Below, piece by piece: positions 27,498-35,892 of a stretch of DNA of 64,000 nucleotides. The notes under the pieces are model-generated. The model was not told the DNA's origin and did not search any database. It saw nothing but the letters and a program-made list of their open reading frames with translations. The DNA comes from Polytrichum commune. Its lineage: Eukaryota > Streptophyta > Polytrichopsida > Polytrichales > Polytrichaceae. The stretch is from assembly GCA_950295325.1 (NCBI GenBank), contig OX485806.1, forward strand, positions 44,697,169-44,761,168. The letters are read 5' to 3'. A program made the position numbers and the translations under genes. Numbering within the stretch: the stretch's first letter is position 1; every line of letters begins with the position of its first letter.

Positions 27498-27948
27498 TGA
27501 TTTAAGGTTGGAAAATGAGTTTATATTCTGGTATGAGGTTTAGGGGCTTGGTTGATAGTCTGATTTGAGGTAGGGAAATGAGTTTATATTCTGGTTTGAG
27601 GTTAGGACGTTAGGTTGATAGTCTGATGTGAGGTGGGAAAATGTTTTGATTTTCTGGTTTCGGGTCAAGGGTTTAGGGTTTGGGGTTTAGGGGCTAGGTT
27701 GAGTGGTCTGATTTGAGGTTGAGAAATGAATTTATTTTCTGGTTTGAGGTTTAGGGGCTAGGTTGAGTGGTCTGATTTGAGGTTGGAAAATGAGTTTATA
27801 TTATGGTTTGAGGTTTAGGGGCTAGGTTGAGTGGTCTGATTTGAGGTTGGAAAATGAGTTTATATTCTGGTTTGAGGTTTAGGGGCTAGGTTGAATGGTT
27901 TGATTTAAGGTTGGAAAATGACTTCATATTCTGGTATGAGGTTAGGGG

Positions 27949-30786
27949 TGTGAACCCTTTGAGTGGTCCACCACTCTGCGGGATCACTTTTAGTTAGAAT
28001 GTTAGCATTAAAAGTTAGAATTGATAGGGAATTTAGGGAAAATTAGTTCATTTAGCATTTAGCCTAGAAGAAGGAAGGTCAAAATGAAACTAAGTAGTGC
28101 TAGAAGATAGCAAAGTAGAAAAAATGTGCTAGCTAGTAAAAACAACTAGCTAAGCAAATATTAGTAGATGCTAGTTATTAAGCAAATGTTAGTAGATGCT
28201 AGCTAAGCAAGTGTTAGTTTATTAGTTAGTGTGAGGCACACAAGACTATTGGAGGTGTTTTACGTAAGAAGATAAAATCGGCGTGAAGAATTTTGAAGAA
28301 AAAAAGAAAGAGAGCAAGGGGGATACTTGCCCACTTGCCCCCTTGCCAACTCGATGGCGGAAAAATTAGAAAGATTTCTAAAGGTTTTTTGTCGGAGCCA
28401 CCTCGGCGAGAGGGTGGCAACCTCAACCGGGAAAACCCCCGAGCCAAAATTTCGGGAAAGGGTTTGAAAAATGGATCCGGTGGAAGAGGGGTCCAACCCT
28501 TTTGTGAGAGGGTTTAAAAACCCCTCCTTCCACCTCGTAGCTCTCTCTCTTTCTCTAGTTTTTGGGCGAAGCCCTGCTTCAATGTAGTTAGGAAAAAATC
28601 CTTTAGCATGTATTCTCAATGGTCTAAAAGAAAGGCTTGACAACCTCCTCTACTCTCTCTCTCCTAGTTAGGTTGTGTGTTTATTAACACACCAACAAAA
28701 TTATTCCTTCTTTTGTAGAGGTAGGTTGGATGGTAGAGTTTTGAGTAGAGGCATTATAGACCTCATCTGCCAATGCCCTGAAGGCTTAGTTCAAAAGCTA
28801 GAACAAGATACTTATCATTTTTCTCTTAGAGAGATTTCATATAGCTATCCATAGCCGTTTCCCATTTGTGATTTGGTTGAGATGACAATTAGTTATGGAT
28901 TTTCAAAGATGGAGTAGAAAAACTGGGTGGTCTTGTGGGTAGCGGCTGCTGGATCAGACCTGCGAGCCCAATAGGAATTTTAATTCCAAGAAATTATATT
29001 TTTCCCAAGTATAACTTTTGTGTAGCTTTCCAAAATGGCTTAGAACATTTGATTTGAGCATGATTTGAATGAGATATGAATTGTGCAAGATGGGACACAT
29101 AGTTTGAGAACTTTTGGTTGACTGCTGCATTACAGAGGACCTGCTGGGTTCACTTCGGCTTACCTTTCTAATCACATATTTTTATCAAATACACCTTTTT
29201 AATATCTCTCCAGGGTCATATAGAACGTTTGATTTGACTAAGATTTGAATTAGATATGAATTGTTGAAGGCGAGATACATAGTTTAAGCCTTCTTGATTG
29301 ACTGCTGTGTTACAAGGAGTCCGCTGAATTTCTATTAGCTTAACCTGCTGATGTCATAATTTTTCTAGTTAGAGCTTGTTCATAGCTTTCCAATGGTATA
29401 AGGAAAGCCTAGATCCAAGTAGTAAGGAATGTGCTATGAATTCTTAAAGTTAGAAGGTAGATAGGTGGGTTGGAAGGGTCGGTTGAATCGACCTCACACT
29501 TCCAACCCTCATAACTTTTGCATTTCTTATCCGATTAGAGTGATTTTTAGATCATTGGAAAGATAATTTGGTGCACTAAGTATAAATATTATGCTTAGGA
29601 TTAAATTACAGGGCAGAATAACACTTTATATTTTAATTGTAAACTAAGGTACGCTTACTACCAAACTAGTTACAAAGAAGGAGGCAAGGTCGACGCTCGG
29701 AAAGTGGAGCAAGGAAGGAGGTAGCGGCTCGGCCTACATCAAGCCCAAATCAACCGAGGGAAATTGAGGTAAATTAACTAACCTTAAGCCTTCCATTTAG
29801 GATTGGAGGGAGCACGGCTAAGGTACGCATCTCTAAACCCACTCACCTATCTCGTAAGGTCAAGTGGCTTGACCACTTGACCGCCAAGGGAGTACCCAAT
29901 TCCATTGTTTTCGGGGCCCTTGGTATGTTTTGTGGTAGTAGCTTCATTTATTAGCAAGTTTCGTGTGTGGTAAGTCGGATTAATTACCGACACGACCACT
30001 CTGAATGTTGTTGGTGGAAAGGTGGGGTTAATGACCCGCGAATCCACTATTATGTTGTTGGCCCCATAGATTGGGAGTAATGGCCCCAATTTATGAAGAT
30101 TGCGCAACAGGTTGAACCTACAGGTCGCCCGTCACCCTGGTCCCATTGAGTTGCATTTCGTGGTCTATCCAGTGTAAACACATTTAACAATCAAAACATA
30201 CAAAATAAATCGTAAACCCTTGTTGGCAAGAGACCCGAAGTAAGGGGTGATGCCTAATATGTTAATGTAGTGAGTTAGGACGTGCAAACAAAAGTAAGTA
30301 ATTAAGAAGGAATTTGTGTGAAGGGTGGGACTTAGGCCAAGTTCCCCCGCTTAGAAAACTAAATAGAACTAAATAAAGAAATAGGAAGAATTGAATGGTC
30401 CATCAAATTGTCGTTATTCCGTTCGTTGAGTTAGGGTGGTATGAGTCACACCCGGTTGGGTGTATCAGAACCATCCCAATTCACAAATTAGGATTACCTT
30501 GGTTTCAAGGCTGGTGCGTCTGCGCGTAGAATAGGTTGTAGGTTAAGGTTAGAACTAGATATGAAATTGGTTAGTGGAATTTAAAGCCACACTAGTAAAA
30601 AACTAAGGCCTAACCTCCGGAGGTACTACGACGCATATTTAATCTCCCTTAAAAATCTAACTACTCACGTTATACACCTATCATCCGGGTTCGGCTTGGG
30701 CGCCTGCAAATGCAGGCCACCTTCACCGAAGGGCGTGTGTGATACTTTTAGGCTCCCTCGAAAGGGGGTGGCCCAAAAGTACCACA
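27949..30786. mobile_element. TG...CA insertion with 5-bp target duplication (solo LTR or non-autonomous LTR element)
   Basis: The segment begins TGTGAACCCT and ends AAAGTACCACA and is flanked on both sides by AGGGG (27944-27948 and 30787-30791). The flanks join to restore a minisatellite unit (gaggttAGGGGctagg), which is strong evidence for insertion. No coding region or second internal LTR copy was found in its 2838 bp. A TATA-like gggtttaaaaacccc lies near 28510. The most likely reading is a solo LTR of a large-LTR element. A short non-autonomous element remains possible. Confidence 0.8.
28921..29580 (+). repeat. Four diverged ~180-bp direct repeats inside the insertion
   Basis: Segments starting near 28921, 29118, 29292 and 29467 each combine a '...gctgctg..tacag..gacctgctgg..' part with a '...ctttccaa...gatttgaat.agatatgaattgt...' part. 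They are clearly related but heavily diverged. Repeats of this kind occur in long plant LTRs. No coding sequence is seen. Confidence 0.6.
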
Positions 30787-31490
30787 AGGGGCTAGGTTGA
30801 TAGTCTAATTTGAGGTAGGGAAATGAGTTTATATTCTGGTTTGAGGTTAAGGGGCTAGGTTGAGTGGTCTGCTTTGAGGTGGGAAAATGTGTTTAAATTC
30901 TGGTTTGAGGTTTAGGGGCTAGATTGAAGGGTCTGATTTGAGGTGGGAAAATGAGTTTCTATTCTAGTCTGAGATTAGGGGGCTAGGTTGATAGTTTGAT
31001 GTGAGGTGGGAAAATGTTTTGATTTTCTGGTTTTGGGACAAGGGGCTAGGTTGAGGGGGGGGTGTGTGAGGTGTTAGGGGAGGGCCTTAAGGCCATGTCG
31101 GATCCGACAGGCCCTTTATGGGCCACCTTCGAACCTCTCAAATTGTTTTGTTTCTTAATTTTGAACTCTGTGAGCTCACTGTAAGGTAATGATTTAAGGT
31201 TGGAAACTGAGTTTATATTCTAGTTTGAGGTTTAGGGGCTAGGTTGATAGTCTGATTTGAGTTTGGAAATTGAGTTTATTTTCTGGTTTGATATTAGGGG
31301 GCTAGGTTGAGTGGTCTGATTTGAGGTGGGAAAATGTGTTTAAATTCTGGTTTGAGGTTTAGGGGCTAGATTGAGTGGTCTGATTTGAGGTGGGAAAATG
31401 TGTATATATTCTGGTTTGAGGTTAGGGGGCGAGGTTGAGTGGTCTGATGTGAGGTGGGAAAATGTGTTTATATTATGGTTTCTAGGCTTG
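30787..31490 (+). repeat. ~64-bp minisatellite tract 2
   Basis: The same unit family as tract 1 resumes right after the insertion and continues to about 31490, where it fades into gggtggaattttgaaactctgg. It contains palindrome block copy 2. Together with tract 1 it forms one array split by the insertion. Confidence 0.88.
31083..31190 (+). repeat. Palindrome block, full copy 2
   Basis: It has ggccttaaggcc at 31083-31094, then tgtcggatccgaca, then ggccctttatgggcc, and gtgagctcac at 31170-31179, in the same order and spacing as copy 1. It is preceded by the same G-run and followed by the same 'tgtaaggtaatgattt' end. Confidence 0.85.
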
Positions 31491-31736
31491 AGTGGTGGGG
31501 TGGGAGGTGGAATTTTGAAACTCTGGTTGGATGGGCCCATTAGAACCCAACTTCATTGTGTGCTCACAATAAGGTCGGATGTTAGGTCGCAAAGGGTCTC
31601 AATTTGGCTCTGTCGGTTCTGACAGACCCTCTGGACCCAGCTTCCGAACCTCATAAAGTGTGCATTATGATGCATATTGTATTCATTTGCTTGCTTCTCA
31701 TGTTTCCAAGTAATTGCTTCTCATGAGATTGTTCAG
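31491..31736 (+). other. Non-coding stretch upstream of exon 1, with a diverged palindrome block
   Basis: About 31597-31655 reads tgtcggttctgacagaccc followed by 'ccgaacctca', recognisably a diverged palindrome block. The final 60 bases are T-rich and end in ttgttcag directly before an ATG, so this may be the 3' end of an intron and the true first exon may lie further upstream. No other gene is seen. Confidence 0.5.
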
Positions 31737-32464
31737 ATGGATGCAGATGGAGAGTCATTGGATGTTGGGGTTGGCATTGGCGCTGGATCATCTTTTATTG
31801 CTGAGGAGCATAGGGAGCATAGGTCTCCTTTGACATGTGCTGAAAATATTGGGCTTATCCCAGGTAGTAGCGAACCGTAGACACCCGGGATGCCACTGTG
31901 CGGCTCACCTGAAGAGTCGGATGTGGGTGTTCGTGCAATGGAGTATCGCATTCGCCACAATTTAAAGAAAGATAGTTTTTCAGTTGTTGAGGGCATGAAG
32001 ATACAACCTGTCAAAAAGTCTTCTATGATAATCCCCCTCTGCAGGTTGATTCACATGCCATTGGTTTACCCAACCCTCCGCATCGACGTTACAAAGCTCA
32101 TGGCGGCATTTCAATTTGGATACCGAGCTGGGTCTGCCACTTTGTATGTGTCTACTACAAATGAGACTAGAGATAATCGATTCATTTCTACGAAAGACAG
32201 ACGTGAATGGGGAGAGCTTTGGGGTGCAGAAAATGAGAAGTTTGAATCTTTTTTGCGCGCGGATAAGGACCTGATGAGCCTCAGTGGATGTATGTTTTTC
32301 ATGTATGATGGTAACCACCGTTTGCTTGCGTGGAAGGAGTGTATCAAATCATATCACAAGGACGATGCACTCTAATACGAGAAGCATGGTTGCCCTGATT
32401 GTGTCGTCCTCGACACAACGGGTGGGCGTGGGGACGTCCTTAACGCAATGCATGACATCAACAA
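31737..32464 (+). pseudogene. Exon 1: ParB-like domain
   Basis: The ATG at 31737 follows a splice-acceptor-like ttgttcag. The exon ends before gtaagtatg at 32465. The ParB-like core starts near LVYPTLRIDVTKL and ends after the DGNHRLLAWKE box, which matches the 'G-hydrophobic-HR' box II of ParB N-terminal domains. In-frame TAG (codon 48) and TAA (codon 213) would stop translation, yet the frame reads sensibly on both sides of each. ParB-type domains bind or cleave nucleotides. The ParB assignment rests mainly on the box II match and on the linked methyltransferase. Confidence 0.7.
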
Positions 32465-33421
32465 GTAAGTATGACATTTTTTCAAAACGTTTTTTCAAAT
32501 CATTTTATCCTTCATTTTTTGAGTTGCATCTAATGGGATTTGTCTCAACCATAACAGGGCTAACCAGACCGCCCACGTTAAAACTAGCATCATACACACT
32601 CTACACCGCATCCAAAAATACGGTTCGTATGATCTTAACTACTACCAGCCATTATTGACCAAGGAGCAATTCTAAGCGTGTAAGAGCAGAGGCCCCAAGA
32701 GCCCTTGGTACCCGCTGACCCAGGATCTTATGGTGTCCTTCATTTTCAATGTACGTCACTCCAAATTCCTCAACCTCCTGTTTTGCATTCATTGTTTTTA
32801 GTCATGATCTAACAATTGAGAATATATCCTCAGCAAGAGATAGCCGATGCGGTAGATGAGGTAGCCCAAATCTACAAGGAGGATGTGCCTCCTGAGGAGC
32901 AGTCAGGGAAGGGGTTGAGTGTAGTATTGGACGTTGTGATTAAGAAGACCACTGAGGAACTTGGGCACAAGTTTAACAAGCAACAATCGATCGCAAACCC
33001 GGCCCTTGGAAAAGAGTTCCTGGAGGAGGTTAATTCCTTTTCACCACCTACGGAATTATACCCTCCGTATTGCTTGCATTATTTGTAGCACTTTGTCAGA
33101 ATAAATTCTCAAATTTACTCCGCCTTCTATTTTGATGTCATTTGTTTCAGGTTACTAGGCATTATAGCGCCCACCATTCTCAAAAGATTGAGATGACATT
33201 GGAGAAATTGCAACCCATTGCCACAGCTGCTGTGGAGCCAGAGTATAAAGTCCGTTGGCTAAAGTGGTGGAATAGTGGAAGTTTCAATCGTGAAGCTATC
33301 CGGTTTCCCAAAAGTCCTGCAAGCGAGGACACCTTGAAACCTTGGCTCAATAAAGCAGCGTTTCTGGGCAGGGGTGCGTCTATCCTCCTTATCTTTACTT
33401 ACCTTACAACTCTTAGGGGAG

Positions 33422-33525
33422 GGCCTTAAGGCCATGTCGGATTCGACAGGCCCTTTAGGGGCCACCTCAGAACCTCTCAAATATGTATTTTTTAAACTTT
33501 GAACCCTGTGAGCTCACAGTAAGGA
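33422..33525 (+). repeat. Palindrome block, full copy 3
   Basis: It has ggccttaaggcc at 33422-33433, tgtcggattcgaca (one mismatch from a perfect palindrome), ggccctttaggggcc, and gtgagctcac at 33508-33517. This is the only full copy not preceded by minisatellite: exon 4 lies just upstream. Confidence 0.82.
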
Positions 33526-34248
33526 TATGATTTGAAGTTGGAAAATGAGTTTATATTCTGGTTTGAGGTTTAGGGGCTAGGTTGAGTGGTCTGATGTGAG
33601 GTTGAAAAATGTTTTTATTTTTTGGTTCCGTTTTGGGGCTAGGTTTAGTGGTATGATGGGAGGTTGGAAAATGTTTTTATATTCTCGGTTTCAGGTTAAG
33701 TGGGCTTGATTGAGTGTTCTGATGTGAGGTTGGAAAATGTATATATTTTGTGGTTTCAGGTTAGGGGCTAGGTTGAGTGGTTTGATGTGAGGTTGGAAAA
33801 TATGGTTATTTTCTGGTTTCAGGTTAAGGGGCTTGATTGAGTGGTCTGATGTGAGGTTGGAAAATATGGTTATTTTCTGGTTTCAGGTTAAGGGGCTTGA
33901 TTGAGTGGTCTGATGTGAGGTTGGAAAGTGTATATATTTTCTGGTTTCAGGTTAGGGGCTAGGTTGAGTGGTCCGATGTGAGGTTGGAAAATGTTTTGGT
34001 TTTTTGGTTTCAGTTTTGGGGCTATGTTTAGTGGTATGATGTGAGGTTGGAAAATGAATTTATATTCTGGTATGAGGTTTAGGGGCTAGGTTGATAGTCT
34101 GATTTGAGGTTGGAAAATGAATTTATATTCTGGTTTGAGGTTAGGACGTTAGGTTGATAGTCTGATGTGAGGTGGGAAAATGTTTTGATTTTATGGTTTC
34201 GGGTCAAGGGACTAGGTTGAGGGGGGGGTGTGAGAGGTGTTAGGGGAG

Positions 34249-34356
34249 GGCCTTAAGGCCATGTCGGATCCGACAGGCCCTTTATGGGCCACCAACGAAC
34301 CTCTCAAATTGTTTTTTTTTTTAACTTTGAACTCTGTGAGCTCACTGTAAGGTAAT
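34249..34356 (+). repeat. Palindrome block, full copy 4
   Basis: It has ggccttaaggcc at 34249-34260, tgtcggatccgaca, ggccctttatgggcc, and gtgagctcac at 34336-34345, preceded by gaggggggggtgtgagagg. Confidence 0.85.
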
Positions 34357-35333
34357 GATTTGAGGTAGGGAAATGACTTTATATTCTGGTTTGAGGTCTA
34401 GGGGCTAGGTTGAGTTGTTTGATTTGAGGTTGGGAAATGAGTTTATATTCTGGTTTGAGGTTTAGGGGCTAGGTTGAGTGGTCTGATTTAAGGTTGGAAA
34501 ATGAGTTTATTTTCTAGTTTGAGGTTAGGGGGCTAGGTTGATAGTCTGATGTGAGGTGGGAAACTGTTTTGATTTTCTATTTTGAGGTTTAGGGGCTAGG
34601 TTGAGTGGTTTGATTTAAGGTTGGAAAATGAGTTGATATTCTGGTTTGAGGTTTAGGGGCTAGGTTGAGTGGTCTGATTTGAGGTTGAGAAATGAGTTTA
34701 TTTTCTGGTTTGAGGTTAGGGGGCTAGGTTGAGTGGTCTGATTTGAGGTTGGAAAATATGGTTATTTTCTGGTTTTAGGTTAAGGGGCTTGATTGAGTGG
34801 TCTGATGTGAGATTGGAAAATGTTTAAATTAATGGGTTTCAGGTTATGGGGCTTGATTGAGTGGTCTGATGTGTGGTTGGAAAATATGGTTATTTTCTGG
34901 TTTCAGGTTAGGGGCTAGGTTGAGTGGTCTGATGTGTGGTTGGAAAATATGGTTATTTTCTGATTTGAGGTTAAGGGACTTGATTGAGTGGTCTGATGTG
35001 AGGTTGGAAAATATGGTTATATTCTGGGTTTCAGGTTAAGGGGGCTTGATTGATTGGTCTGATGTGAGGTTGGAACACATGTTTATTTTCTGGTTTCAGG
35101 TTAGGGGCTAGGTTGAGTGGTCTGATTTGAGGTTGGAAAATGTGTTTATATTCTGGTTTCAGGTTAGGGGCTAGGTTGAGTGGTCTGATTTGAGGTAGGG
35201 AAATGAATTTATATTTTGGCTTCGGGTTAAGGGGCTAGGTTGATAGTCTGATTTGAGGTGGGAAAATGTTTTGATTTTCTAGTTTCGAGTTAAAAGGCTA
35301 GGTTGAGGGGGGGTGTGAGAGGTGTTAGGGGAG

Positions 35334-35440
35334 GGCCTTAAGGCCATGTCAGATCCGACAAGCCCTTTATGGGCCACCTTCGAACCTCTCAAATTGTTTT
35401 TTTTTTAACTTTGAACTCTGTGAGCTCACTGTAAGGTAAT
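35334..35440 (+). repeat. Palindrome block, full copy 5
   Basis: It has ggccttaaggcc at 35334-35345, tgtcagatccgaca (one change), agccctttatgggcc, and gtgagctcac at 35420-35429. Block order and spacing match the other copies. Confidence 0.83.
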
Positions 35441-35892
35441 GATTTGAGGTGGAAAAATGTGTTTATATTCTAGTTTGAGGTTAGGGGGCTAGGTTGAGAG
35501 GTCTGATTTGAGGTTGGGAAATGAATTTATATTCTAGTTTGACGTTTAGGGGCTAGGTTGAGTGGTTTGATTTAAGGTTCGAAAATGAGTTTATATTCTA
35601 GTTTGAGGTTTCGGGGCTAGGTTGAGTGGTCTGATTTGAGGTTGAGAAATGAATTTATTTTCTGGTTTGAGGTTAGGGGGCTAGGTTGAGTGGTTTGATT
35701 TGAGGTAGGGAAATGAGTTTATATGTTGGTTTCGGGTTAAGGGGCTAGGTTGAGGGGGGGTGTGAGAGGTGTTAGGGGAGGGCCTCCGAACCTCTCCAAC
35801 TTTTCTTGAGTTTTCCTTTTTAAGCTCAAGTGTTACTTATCTTGGTGGGATGTGGCGATTCTTATCTTGGCGTTGAATTTGTCCACAGCTAG

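Larger units (their letters stand above)
26575..27948 (+). repeat. ~64-bp minisatellite tract 1
   Basis: Degenerate tandem repeats with a core of ggggctaggttgagtggtc, gatttgaggttgga, aaatgagtttat and attctggtttgaggttt recur every 60-66 bp. Short ORFs on both strands are by-products. Around 27670 the unit degenerates into telomere-like gggtttagggtttgggg. The tract contains palindrome blocks at 27096-27187 (partial) and 27391-27497. It ends exactly at the target duplication of the insertion at 27949-30786 and resumes on the other side. Confidence 0.9.
33526..35775 (+). repeat. ~64-bp minisatellite tract 3 (within intron 4)
   Basis: The same repeat family as tracts 1 and 2, with sub-variants such as 'gatgtgaggttggaaaatatggttattttctggtttcagg'-like units around 33780-35060. 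Full palindrome blocks lie inside or beside it at 33422, 34249 and 35334. A truncated copy near 35775 (ggggagggcctccgaacctctcc) marks the end. Confidence 0.88.
33374..35892 (+). other. Intron 4 of the ParB/methyltransferase gene, expanded by minisatellite
   Basis: The donor 'cagg|ggtgcg' leaves one base and the acceptor 'cacagctag|agg' completes a GAG codon, so the flanking exons join in frame. At 2.5 kb it is far longer than the other introns (about 80-95 bp; the one after exon 3 is 122 bp). Nearly all of it is the ~64-bp minisatellite plus palindrome blocks. The first block begins within 50 bp of the donor. Confidence 0.75.

Noticed and set aside
27670-27690. Interstitial telomere (gggtttagggtttgggg)
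   Set aside because: It is a short degenerate version of the minisatellite word ggtttagggg, not a true telomere array.
31878-32675. Reassigned genetic code with TAA/TAG as glutamine
   Set aside because: The same genes use CAA and CAG regularly, the kinase frame has no internal TAR, and TGA stops also occur in the decayed chromodomain.
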